A DNA stretch of 64,000 nucleotides from Hypoxylon rubiginosum (taxonomy: Eukaryota > Ascomycota > Sordariomycetes > Xylariales > Hypoxylaceae). The notes under the pieces are model-generated. The model made no database searches and was not told where the DNA came from. It worked only from the letters and a program-made list of their open reading frames with translations. Numbering within the stretch: position 1 is the first letter of the stretch; each line of letters begins with the position of its first letter. The position numbers and the translations under genes are program-made. The DNA lies in assembly GCA_902806565.1 (NCBI GenBank), contig CADCXA010000021.1, positions 1,240,001 through 1,304,000 on the forward strand, written 5' to 3'. Positions 11,226 through 22,804 of this stretch are shown one piece after another.

Positions 11226-13788
11226 CTATCTACCATCGCCTAGCAATCTAGAGCCCTGCTTCTCGTTATTAACATTCCCCCTCTCGTCGTCGTCGTCGGA
11301 ATCGTCGTCGGAATCACGGCTGGCTAGGTCGAAGTGACCCGTCTCTTGGTCCTCCTCGTCCTCGCTGCCGCCGGCGAACGCGTCATACAGCTCGCCGCCG
11401 CGCCGCTTCTGGCCCTTCTCGCCGGGAGCGCCGCCGAGGCTGTCGCCGCCGGCGTCTTCCGGGTTCAGCGGCTCGAACTCGTAGTCATCGCGCGGGTTGT
11501 TTAGGCGCTGCTTCCGGCGGACGAACCAGAACCAGGCGCCGAGCCCGGCGCAGAAGGCCACGATCAGGCCGATGGAGCCGTAGATCCAGGCCTGCGTGCT
11601 CGAGGACACGCCGAAAGTCGGGAGGAACGAGGGAAGCCACGAGCTCGCGGCGGTAGTGGACTCCGCGGCCGCGGACTCGGTGCCTGTCTCGGTAGCAACG
11701 CTTTCGCCGGTCGTCTTGCTAGGCTTGATGGGGCGTTCAGGGTGATCCGAGGGAAGAGCGGTGGGTATGGCGGTATCAGTGGCGTCCGCGGGCGGTGGAA
11801 GACTGGTCGTGGCGGCAGTGGGAGTAGCAGTGGAGGTCACATCGTGATCAGCATCATCTTCGTCGCTTGGCATAGGCAACAAGGTAGCCTTAGAAGCGTC
11901 GATGCTTTCACCCCATAGCTTGAGATGCCAGTCGACGAATTTGCCAGAGTCGTCGTTCACCTTGCTATCACGGACAATGAGTGTCCATGTGCCAACTCCA
12001 GATTCACCCCTAATTTAATTAGTGAAATTTGTTGAAATACTTCAAGTCGGACAAAACTTACCAGTGAACGACACTCATGAAAGTCCAGTCGTCATAACCC
12101 TCGCTGCTGGTGTCGAGCTTACGTGTGGTAGAGATGTGGCTGACTACGTTATCCGGGCTGATAAGATCAACGCTCAGATCGCCTCGACGGGTGTGTTCGA
12201 CGTTCATGGTGACGGTTACATGCTCGAGACGCTCCAAGTTCGCCTCCTTGAGCATATCTTTAGTGACTTCGAAGTTAACCGATAATCCCTGGTCTCCTTG
12301 GGGGATGTCCTTGTTAACATGTAGCCATGGAGAATAGTACCAAGCCTGAGGCTTGACATTCTTCCATGTTTTGGCCGTCTCCACGAGCGCGTAACTATCA
12401 ATCTTGCCGTATCCGAAAGTGTGGCTGTACTTCTTGCCAATGGTAGTGGGTTGCCATTCACCCTCCTCGAAGTCGATGGGCACCGCGCTCTGAAGTGCAA
12501 TGTATTGCATATCTCTCCAACTCAAGTCGGGGCGAACCTCGAGAGCAAGAGCGAAGATACCTGCAGCTAAAGGCGCTGCGGCAGAAGTACCACCGTGTCC
12601 TTTATAGCACTGGTTCTCGCCTACGTCGGTGGTGTGGATCGCATCTCCACTGCCACTGCTGTAGGTAACAACAAGCTGCGCTGAGCATTTCTCCGAGTAG
12701 TAAGGGTGTAAGCCTTTCCTATCAATGGCGCCAACGGTAATACTGTAGATGCTGTTCGTATAACCATCAAAATTGCAGTTATCCTCACTCGCAGCACCAT
12801 TACCACTAGCAAAAACGTATATAGATCCTTTGTCGCCACGTCCTTTCTGTACACCATTCAACATAGCCTTCTTAATAAGAATACCAGGGGCGTCCATCGA
12901 CCTCCCGTCGTCCGGTGGTCCCCAGGAGCAAGAGTAAATATCGTTATGTTGAAAGTCGTAATTCATCGCCAAGGCCTCGTCCGCATCAGTGATCATTTTA
13001 CTTAGAATCCGAATGCCGGCAATCTTGGAGTCGTATGCCACACCAACACCACACACGTCATTTCTCGCAGCTGAAACCTCACCAGCACATCGGGTACCAT
13101 GTCTATCGTCATCCAAGCTCGGTTTGGGCTCTGGTCTATTGTCGTTGTAGTCCCAGCTACCTTGGGCATAGTAATTCGGTTTCAGGTCGTTGCTGTACAT
13201 ATCCAAACCGTCGTCCACAATGGCTACTGTAGCATTCTTGCCAGTGACGCCCGAGAGCCACACGGCAGTAACATTTACGTCGTGTCCCAGCTGGACAGGG
13301 TTGAAGAGATGCCACTGCTCGTTAAATATCGGGTCGGAGATGTCAAGCTGACTCATGACTGACTTCTGATATTCAACTGCCTTCGCGTCAGGCTGATCCG
13401 CTCGTCTCGTGGGATAACGACCGGATGGAGGCGGTGGTACGACTCGCTTTTGCATGGGAGCCCGCAGCTTTTGCTTATGAACAGATTTTACACTATCGAG
13501 GACGTCTACACCACCTAGCGATCGCTTCCGTCGACGTTCTTGCACCGCGCGCCGAACGACATCGTCCTCGGTTTTTACGGAGGCGGAGAATATGTGGTGT
13601 CCTGGCAGTTGGCCTAACTGGCCCTCGTGTCTAAGACCTAGTCGGGATGCGATATGATCGGGTTGGACGTCGCGTTCGAGGTGGAGGACGTAATAATCGT
13701 TGGAATCCAAATTCCAGCGAGGCGAGGCGGCGGTGCCTAGTCCAGCCAGGCTGCCGACAACGAGACCGACCAGGGGAGCGAGCTTCAT
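11226..13788 (-). CDS. kexB: Kexin-like proprotein convertase (KEX2/KexB)
   Basis: Late-Golgi, calcium-dependent serine endoprotease that cleaves secreted precursors after dibasic sites. Exons 13788-12062 and 12009-11226 (GTAAGT donor, TTAG acceptor) give 836 residues. Signal peptide about residues 1-20 (MKLAPLVGLVVGSLAGLGTA). A propeptide with several basic clusters likely ends after PMQKR at residue 115. The subtilisin-type domain has the triad Asp192 (VDDGLD), His230 (DDRHGTRCAGE) and Ser402 (GHGGTSAAAP), with oxyanion Asn330 (FASGNGAASE). The P domain follows, ending across the intron in HWGESGVGTWTLIVRD. Next come a Ser/Thr/Pro-rich stalk, a membrane helix about residues 717-739 (WIYGSIGLIVAFCAGLGAWF) and a cytosolic tail with DDYEFEPL, resembling the tyrosine-based Golgi retention signal of yeast Kex2, ELYDAF and acidic clusters. 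Orientation is convergent with SNX4. Confidence 0.96.
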
Positions 13789-15790
13789 GCTGACAGATGA
13801 GCGGGCGTTCGTTAAACGCCTTGCGAGCCTCGGGACAAATCGATCGTAGTTGAAATGGCAAATTTAAAGCTTAGGTAAAAGGTTTGGTATATTAGAGTTT
13901 AGGATAATGGGACGGACAGGTCGAGATCGGTTGAGTTAGGCAACGGGATGACGAGTCCGGTAGCAGAGTTAACTTTAGGTATTTCGAAGACGGAACCTAG
14001 GCACGTAGGTAGGTAGGCAAATAGGTATTGATTGGTAGCCGGGAAAATACTAAGGCTAGACGAAACAAAAAGTGCTTTGCTCAAGGCAAAAAGCACGAAA
14101 CCCCTTTTATGAAACGGCGAAAGGGTACCTTGACAGATGAGGAAACGACAGTCTCTCCATCAAGTGACGGGCATGTAGTCTGGTAATCAAATATTGCAAT
14201 GGTATTGTATTTGCGTCACCAAATTGATATGATGAATGCGCAGAGTGAACAAAGACAAGATAGAAAAGAGAGAATCTCGGTTGTTGCACGTTGTAAATGC
14301 GTAAGATACTAAGATGGTAGGCTGTGGCGACGGGGCCTGTATCTTCTACTATCATAGGCGCTTACTGTTCAATCAGCGGAAAGCCAGGTGTTCTAAAACG
14401 CTTCCAAGCCACGCGCCAAAAGTGCCGTTTAGGTCTAGATCATCCCAGTTTGTGGAGACCGCCCCGAGTCAAGACTGAATTACGATTGGCTGCTTGCTGG
14501 CTGGGGGACCCCTAAAATGGATTAAGCGTATAATAGTACCCAGTTATGCAATAACTAAGAATGCTTAGATCGTAATAACACGTAAGCGGTCAGACCTTGT
14601 ATTGTACCTATGAATAGCCAATCTGCCAATCTTCGCTCATGATAGTTTCACCTAGACTTGGCAATAAAGTCGAATAGGAATCATTGACTATATGTAACTC
14701 TTAACCAACTTATAAGTTTCTGGTTTTCTTATTTACAAGTATATACTTAAAGCACCTATACTTTCTTATGCCACTGTGTTCTTTACATCTGCTCATTTAC
14801 TATAGCACGAATATCGAGTATTCCTCATCCGGGGATGACATCACCTTCGAACTAGGATCTAGTGATAAACCACCAGCAGAGATCTAATTAAAGAACTAAG
14901 GAGCTGCAAAATCTGGATCCATTGGACGCGACGGCTCTTCCCGACCTCTTAAGTAAAACTTGTCGGCGAATTGAAGTCTAAGTTCACAACTCGAAATCTA
15001 TCTTGTATATCTCGACAAGACACTTATAGCTTCGACCTTGATCGCATAACCAGCATATAACATGCACATAACATGCATCGCGCATCTACTATACGGATTA
15101 GGTAGGTGAATAAGAGTATGCTGTCGTTTTATCGGATAGAAATGCGATATATTCCGACTATAAAGCGAACACGATCCTTACCAGCCACCGTTGTTTCGGC
15201 TCTCTTCCGATCTTATCAGCAGATGTCTATCGTGTGCCACGACGATCCCAACTGCTAAAGTTCTAGGATCTGTATTTGGAGAGAGAGACGCAATCCCCAT
15301 TATGTCCGACTAACACACAGAATCCACCCTACATACAGTCATATAAGTACAAAAAATCAGAGAAAACTCCGACGAAAGACTTGACCGCTTCTTTTCTAAG
15401 CGCCATACTCACAACACAATATAACTTACATATCTAGGTGCATAGTAGATTTTCTCGTACGAGGCCAGATCTATGTCTTACCCGGTACACGGGCTGTTCC
15501 CGGCCTCCCGCACCAGGATTCAAACGAAAACCCGGGAGACTTGTAGGCTTGAGGCTTGTAACTTGTAGCCTGTAAATTGTAGCCAAGGTTATAAGGCTTG
15601 CCCAGGTAATGATCCAAACGGGAAAGGGATAAAAAGATCCTGGCATCTTTTTTGCTTCCCCCCGGCCCCCAGCCTTGGAAAGCTGAAAATAGGTTTATTA
15701 CCAGCCAATTTATTTTTTTATTTTCTCTCTCTCTGAATACATTAACCTACTTAGATCAATAATACACTCAAGCTTTCTGAGACAATTCTC
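13789..15790. other. Divergent upstream region of kexin and PhoD-like genes
   Basis: About 2 kb. TAGGTAGG repeats near 14000-14015, and an AT-rich central part (14500-15400) without coding frames. The last 100 bases include a CT microsatellite (TTTTCTCTCTCTCTG near 15720), likely part of the leader of the downstream gene. No RNA gene recognised. Confidence 0.45.
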
Positions 15791-15814
15791 ATGTCCACCA
15801 CTGCTACTCCGTGA
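15791..15814 (+). promoter_or_regulatory. Upstream ORF before the PhoD-like gene
   Basis: ATG-initiated frame of seven codons (MSTTATP) ending in TGA, 185 bases before the main ATG at 16000. If included in the mRNA it could reduce or condition translation. Confidence 0.35.
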
Positions 15815-15999
15815 TTAATATCCTGTACCTATCCCCAGGGCTTTCTTCCCCTGCATTAATTACTTACCATACCCGAGTTGCATGTGTCTGCACGGCATTG
15901 GTCTATCATGGACGCCCGCAGATAATAGCTGCCTTCCCCCAGTCTCTAGATCAGCCTGTCTCGCAACCCAATCACTGCCGAGCCCGACAGCTGCCCATT

Positions 16000-18900
16000 A
16001 TGTCTGCGCCATATTGGGGCCAATTGCCACCACCTAAAGCTCGTCGCATTTCCGGCGACTACGATCAGCCCAGTCGCAGAGATTCGCTAGAGCAGCCCGT
16101 CTCTCAATCTCAGTCTCAGTCTCAGTCCCAGTCCCAGCCTCAGCCGCGATCCAACCGAGCATCTATACAGACTGCCGTAACTGACGCTCATACCGATTCT
16201 ACCTTCAGCCCCTTAGAGTCTCCTGCTGCCTCCAATTTCCAAGCGACCAGCCTTGCTCCTCGACCGCCCACTCTACCCTACGGGCAAAACCAATATCCTC
16301 CAGAGCAGCAGGAGAGGCGGCGGAGACGCGCCAGTAAACCTCAAGAGGATAGCGTCCACGTCGAGACCACCGCTCCCTCTCCTCCACCTCCCCCGGCTGC
16401 TCCCGACGTCCCTAAAGCTCCGCCGGTTAGCTACAAGGACCCTTACAGAAACGGCAGTCCCGCTTATAGTCCTGTTTATTCGTACAACGCAAACGGCCAG
16501 CCGGGGCCGCCCATCTCAGCCTACAGATTCGGCTCCCCTAGGTTCGGGTCTCCCAGATTCCCGTCCCCGCAAGCGCGAGTTGCTGCTATGGATTCCGAGT
16601 CTTTTTATAAAGACGCTACTCCGCCAGCTGAGAAGCAGGCCAGAGCACCTGTTCTTGACCGATCACGACATAATTTTGACGAAAGTGGAGGTGTGAGCAG
16701 GGAATTAGATAAGAGCACTGAAAAGTCCGGATCCATACAACAGCCAGCGAACGGGGATCCGCCAGAGAAAGTGACCGTAGATCCGACTTCACCCAAGAGG
16801 CAAGGGACTTTCAACGCGCCAGTAAAGCGCCCTACATGGGCAGATGACCGGTCGCCGCTACAAAAATTGGAGCTTACGCTCGATAGCATCACTAAAGAGG
16901 AAAAACGAGCCCGTGTGGAGGCTGCCGAACGGCGGGCAAGGGAAAAGGCAGCGCGAAAGCAAAATGCTGCGAACAAAGAAAACCTCCAACCTCCACCGGA
17001 ACGCACAGGCAGTCAGAAGGATCAGTCCAGAGGCCGGCGTCAATCTATAACACAACATGAAGAGTCGCGGGCAATTGTCGCCGATCCTGTGCAGGCCCAG
17101 CCATCGGTTGCAGTATTTCAGGGGCCTTTGTCTCAGAACCCACCAGAGGAACACAAGCAATATGTAACACCGGATCAGCCTACCAACTCTCGGATCCCAG
17201 TTGCGAAGACTCGAAATATTGCGACGACCGAGAAGGTTGATTTACCACAGCGTAACTTGAGTTTTCGTGAGAGAGCTTCTAAAAATGACGTTGACCTACC
17301 AGGAGAGGTGGATGGCGGCTCACCAGTATCACCGATCACCCCTCCAGCAGGAGGATTTGCTGTTGGCCGTAGTGGAAGCAATAAGCTTCAGAAGAATCCA
17401 CCTGGCGACCCATGGTTTGCTGCGCGTAAGGAAGCTGAGGAGAGGTCTTTGGCTTATCAAAGACGCAATATGCAAGCCCAGGAAGTAAATGAACCCCCTA
17501 GTAATGCTATTGTTCAGCCTACAAATGCAACGGCTGGAGACATTCCTACTCCGCCAGAGTATATTGACGATATACCTCAAGCAAGAGGTGCTCGGTTCGA
17601 TGACGAAGAGGATTATGAGGTCCCGCCAGTTCGACGGAAGAATCTAGCTGCTGCGTTCGATTTCAATCCAACCAACACGGTAGGAGCAAACAGTCAACAG
17701 CTCCCGCCTCAACAGCCGACGTTCCAAAGCTCATTACGAAATACCGAGGCTCCCAGGGCGCCTGGTACAACTACCGTAAAATCCGTCAAGTTTCCGGATC
17801 GAAAGCATGAAGCTCAAGAGTTTTACGACGATGATTACGACTCTGATGGTAGCCATGAGCATGGTTTCCATGATTATATGCATCGGAGCAAGCTCAAGCC
17901 CGGCCGGGGGATGTATCAACCGCCGCAGTATTTGGACGAGTGGAAAAGTGCTACAATCGGCACACTGGCTGGTATGCTACTAGATCTCAATGAGGAACCT
18001 GCCGACGGTCTTGATAAGAACACACCGTGGTGGGAGACTGGTGGAAGGCGCAGAAGCAGCGCGACAACGCGACCAGAGGGCTTCGACGGGTCCTATGAGG
18101 AAACACGAGGTCCTACCAAGTTTAGACCACCACTATATCTCCAGTGTGGGCCATTGCTACGTTATTGCGGTATTCGATATGAAAAGCCGAATCCGCGAAT
18201 AAATCGCAACAATTCACTTCCTGAGCGACAGATATGGAGAGGTACCGTCATGGTTGTCACGAAGGACGCAGAATCGTCATATGACATTCCACCAATTCTT
18301 AGGCTTTTTGTCCAGCCAATCGAGCTCCTGCCACCGCCTCCCGCGGAGCTGCATGGGGAACTTCCACCGGAATACGTGGACCCGATTGCTGGCATACCGA
18401 AACTTGGCCGGAAAGGAGAGACTCTCTATGTGCGGCCGGTAGAACACCTAGAAGAAGGCAAGGACGTTTCGAAGTTGGAACCTGACGATGGCTTATTCGA
18501 GATCACAAGAAGTGCCCCTGACTTCAACAACGCACCTGATCCGCCTGGCTCGTTTACTAGTCGCAAACGACGCACTCAGATTGATGGAGAGAAGATTGGG
18601 AAGTACAAGGATGTGCGAGGATTTCGTCTACACGCGGAACGGGGCTACACGTTCTGGAGATTCAACATCGAGGTTGAGCTCCGGGATAAGCAGCAAAGGA
18701 TCGCCTACCGCATCAACCACGGTCCTGCAATGGGTTTCTGGGTCCCTGCTCGCGACCAGTCGATGAATATCATGTTCCACAGCTGCAATGGATTCAGTCT
18801 GAGTGTAAATCCGGATGATCTTAGCGGGCCCGATCCCATGTGGCGCGATGTCCTCAATAATCATCAGACAAGACCATTCCACGTCATGATTGGAGGCGGA

Positions 18901-20264
18901 GACCAGATCTATAACGATGCTGTCATGCGAGATACTCATCTGTTCCAAAATTGGTTGCATATCAAGAACCCCTTACACAAGAACAACGCCCCATTCACTG
19001 CAGAAATGCAGGACGAGATGGAACAGTTTTACCTCAATAGGTACATGATGTGGTTTTCACAAGGGCTATTCAGTCTAGCGAACTGCCAAATCCCCATGGT
19101 CAACATGTACGACGACCACGATATCATCGACGGCTTTGGCTCTTACCCTCACCATTTCATGAAGTCGCCCGTGTTCACCGGCCTAGGCAACGTCGCGTTC
19201 AAGTATTACATGCTGTTCCAGCACCAGAGCTTGCCTGAGGAAACGGAACAGTCAGAATCGAGTTGGGCTCTTGGAACCAAACCAGGGCCATATATCCACG
19301 AACTGAGCCGTAGCATGTTCATGTCCCTGGGGAGCAAGGTCGCGCTCCTCGCTGTCGATTGCCGGACCGAGCGAACCAGAGACGAGGTCGTGCGGGAGGA
19401 TACGTGGAAGAAGCTCATGGACCGCTGCTATGATGAAATGGTCAAGGGCGAAACGCAGCACCTACTCGTTCTCCTGGGGGTTCCTGTTGCCTACCCCCGA
19501 CTTGTGTGGCTAGAGAATATGTGAGTACCACCCATTACTAATTACCCAAGTATTATGTTGTATGCTGATCTTTTCCAGCCTAACTTCTCGGTTACTGGAT
19601 CCTATCAAAGCCCTCGGAAAAGCAGGATTGCTAGGTAATTTCCTCAACCGCTTCGATGGAGGCGTCGAAGTCCTCGATGATCTAGATGACCACTGGACAG
19701 CAAAGAACCACAAGGACGAGCGGAGGTTCGTCATCGAAGACCTCCAAGATCTTGCCGCGGACAAGTCCGTGCGTATAACGATCCTAAGCGGCGACGTCCA
19801 TCTAGCCGCAGTCGGCCAATTCTATTCGAATGCAAAGCAGAAACTCGCCAAGCATAAGGATTTCCGCTACATGCCCAACATCATCTCATCGGCTATCGCC
19901 AATACGCCACCTCCTGATCTAATGGCAGACATATTGAATAAGCGCAATAAAGTTCATCATTTCGACAAGGAGACCGACGAGGATATGATTCCTATCTTCC
20001 TCCACGGCGTCGACGGCAAGCCGCGCAATAACAAGCGTCTCCTACCGCACCGCAACTGGTGCTCTATCCGCGAGTACACTCCCGGGCTGACGCCTCCGTC
20101 TACCCCACCGCCGGAGGAGTTCGAAATTACCCCCGAAGGCACGCCGCCGGGCAGCCGACCGGGCGGGTTTCTCCGCCGGCTCTCGCTCTCCTCCAAGAAC
20201 CGAGGCCCCAAGGTCCGCCCCGATGCGCCGCGCGACATCGTGGACCGCTCGCGCCCGCCGATCT

Positions 20265-20295
<31 letters not shown>

Positions 20296-21397
20296 AGGAG
20301 GAGGCCTGTTCCGGTCGTTCTCCCGGCGCGCCTCGTCCGACGGCAGCTCCCGCCCGAACAAGCTGCTGCGGACCCTGTCGTTAGGCCGCGGTGATTCATC
20401 GGCCTCCCGTCCGCGGGGTAGTAGCTTTAGCTTCGGCTTCGGTCGTCGGAGTAGCAGCAAGGACGACGGCGGCATCAACGGTGATTGGGGTCCGGACAGC
20501 GAGGAGGACGAAGCTCAATACAACGATGATCAGGGCCAGCAGTACGACCACCCGCCACTACCGCCGCAGCAGCAGCAATACCCAAGACAGCAGCAGCAGC
20601 GAGCACAACGGCCCGGCGCCTTCGCCCCGGCGCCTCCTCCGGACTACGGGCGCCGCGGCAGCGTCAGCGGCAACGGGAACGCGCCGCACCTCCGCGGCGG
20701 AGGCAACGACGAGTACGAGGCCGGCGACGACTCGTTCTTCACGGCCCGCCCGCCGCGCCGCGCGTTCACGCAGCCGGTGACGTCGTCGTCGTCGCGCAAC
20801 AACGAGTACGACGCGTACTACAGCAGCGCGGGCGACGACGACGAGCAAGGCGGTGGTGGTGCGGCCTCGGCTTCGGCGGCGCCTCTTCCTCCGCCCATGA
20901 TGCGCCCGTTCCACCGGACGCCGACGGGGCTCAGCGTCAAGGAGCGCAGGAAGGGCGGGCACGACGTCGACCTCGCGGGCGGGCTGGACGTGTGCCTGAA
21001 CGTCGAGGTCAACGCCAGGGACCCGGCGGGCATCACCGTGCCGTACCGGCTGCTGGTGCCGCGGCTGTGGTACGAGTACGCGGGGGAGGACGCCGGGCGC
21101 GCGGCGGTGGTGGAAGATGCTGCTGGCGCGGGTTCGGGTGTAAATGCGGATGAACCGCCTGAGTATGAGTACGAAGACGAGCGGGATGACGAAGATGATG
21201 ATGATGATGGGGAAGAGTATGAATACGAACAAGAGGCGGGGCCGGGTATGCACGAGGGTGTGGCGGAGGAGAAGCCTGGGCTCTTGAAGCGTCTGTTTAG
21301 CGGACGGGGGCGTAGAGAAAGCGGCAGAAGTGGAGGTGCAGGTGCAGGTGGAGGGGGAGGTGGGAGTCAGTATAGGGCGCGGAGACAGTCGCCCTAG
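16000..21397 (+). CDS. PhoD-like phosphatase with long disordered flanks
   Basis: Member of the fungal PhoD-like (metallophosphoesterase-type) family; substrate unknown, probably intracellular since no signal peptide or membrane segment is seen. Exons 16000-19520 and 19579-21397 (GTGAGT donor, TCCAG acceptor, CTAAT branch) give 1779 residues. The start at MSAPYWGQLPPPK is the first in-frame ATG; the frame is open to 15811 only through a GTG. Residues 1-720 are low complexity (SQ repeat, Pro-rich, Lys/Glu helix near 280-330). The conserved part runs about residues 730-1360. Metal-site motifs: GGGDQIYND (about 965-973), MYDDHDIIDGFG (about 1036-1047), LLAVDCRTERTRDE, LLGVPVAYPR and LSGDVHLAAVGQF (about 1243-1255). 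The C-terminus is disordered, with 13 consecutive Gly, Gln runs and an Asp/Glu-rich stretch. Two interruptions of the conserved region by charged text look like normal loops. Confidence 0.9.
16108..16143 (+). repeat. Ser-Gln coding microsatellite
   Basis: Six-base CAGTCT/CAGTCC units encode an alternating Ser-Gln stretch within the N-terminal disordered region of the PhoD-like protein. Confidence 0.85.
20266..20304 (+). repeat. Poly-glycine coding run
   Basis: GGC/GGA codons encode 13 successive glycines in the C-terminal disordered part of the PhoD-like protein. Runs like this are prone to length change. Confidence 0.9.
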
Positions 21398-22684
21398 TCG
21401 GGAGTGGTGGAGAAATGAAGATAATACGAGAGGAGAGGGGAGAGTGGAGAGAAGATGGGGGTGAAGATACCAAGATTCAGGGGCATGTTGTAGCATGCTT
21501 GTAGGGATTATCGGGGTTCAAAGGCGGCTTTTTTCTTTTATTTTTCCAATATCATATTTTCGATTCGCGGCGATACCTAGGGAGAAAAGTTCTGGTCTTG
21601 GTTTCTTTTTTTCATATGGCTTGGCAACAGTTTACATATAGCAAAGAGATTTTTGCTGCTTCCTTGGAGGACGGGCTTGGTTGGGAAAGAGATACATAGA
21701 AGGACTTGGTTTCAATTTTTTGTTGGCGAACGTGTTGGCCTGGCTGGACTAGGCTGGACACTTTGAGATCTATCTGGCTTGGGGGGCAGAGGCTGGACAG
21801 AATGTAATGTCGACGAGGCTACGATGTTTGGATGCTGCGGTGTTGGGTGTTGGATAGGTAGTCCGATGCTAACGCAGACCTAGATGCTGTGGTTTGAATA
21901 AAGATTTGCCTACCAGACTGCAAATAATTAAATACTACAGCTGGCCAGATGTGACCCCTTTTGTTTCCATGCCTGTGCGTTATCAGCAGTGTTTGTTCCG
22001 TTATTCAGGACGCGAGTCGTCCCAACTCCTTAGAAGAGCCCCGACGGCGCGTATATAGTCTGACCACGTTTTCGAGTCGCATCTCCATTTTTTTTTTCTA
22101 TTTCAAGATCTAGCGCCTTAGCGTAGGCCTCAATAACTTACTCGAAAGATGAGCAGATAGCAAGCAAGCCAACCCTTTTCAGTAGGTGCGTTCAGGAAGC
22201 TTGCGGCGGGCTAGGGGAAGTTGCTTAAGACTAAGATAGCTTCCTCCTCACTCGGTATCTTATAACACTGGTAAAGGACCTCAGTTGTCTTACTTTTACC
22301 TGGCTACTAGGTGCCAAGGCTAAGACATGGTTTATTAAAAGACCTATGCTATCTGACTCTCTTTTGACCAAAAAGAAAATTGCTCGCCCCTTTCCTACAC
22401 ATTTTGAGGGGTGTATTTCGACCTAGAGGTTCTGTGAGAGAAACATCAGTGCACACCGAAAACCAAACTCGACAACCGCCTATAGCCTAAATCTCATCAA
22501 CTTAAAGGCACCATACAATAAAATGTGCTTTACACCAAATTAATTATACATAGTATTGTGTTTTATTAGGCAATTCCTGCCCCACCTCTTTTCCCCATGA
22601 TCCATGCCTTTAAGGGGGGCATAGCTCAACCCGCCAGTCTTCCTACGATGGTGTATATCAACCGAAATTAGACTCTAAACTTTC
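21398..22684. other. Intergenic region downstream of PhoD-like gene
   Basis: T-rich 3' flank, then moderately AT-rich sequence without supported coding frames. Ends at the 5S rRNA gene. Confidence 0.5.
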
Positions 22685-22804
22685 ACATACGACCATAAGA
22701 TCCGGAAAACTCGGGATCCCGTCCGCTCTCCCCTTTGATAAACCGGATACTGCCGGACTAGTAGTTGGGTCGGTGACGACCAGCGAATCCCTGGTGTTGT
22801 ATGT
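22685..22804 (+). rRNA. 5S ribosomal RNA
   Basis: The RNA of the large ribosomal subunit transcribed by RNA polymerase III. The sequence begins ACATACGACCATA and ends GTTGTATGT, whose termini pair into helix I. In between are the conserved fungal blocks GGGATCCCGTCCGCTC, TAGTAGTTGGGT and GACCAGCGAATCCCT, which include the internal promoter. TCCGG and CCGGA form helix III. A T run directly after position 2802-2807 (TTTTTG) fits a pol III terminator. The length of 120 bases is normal. It is a single dispersed copy on its own, as in many filamentous ascomycetes, and has no neighbouring ribosomal genes. I compared it with remembered fungal 5S consensus, not an alignment. Confidence 0.93.

Noticed and set aside
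4018..21397. Secondary metabolite cluster
   Set aside because: No polyketide synthase, peptide synthetase, terpene cyclase or tailoring enzymes are present.
20558..21496. Long minus-strand frame opposite the PhoD-like C-terminus
   Set aside because: Antisense shadow of GC-rich low-complexity coding DNA; its Arg/Val-rich text mirrors the sense codons.
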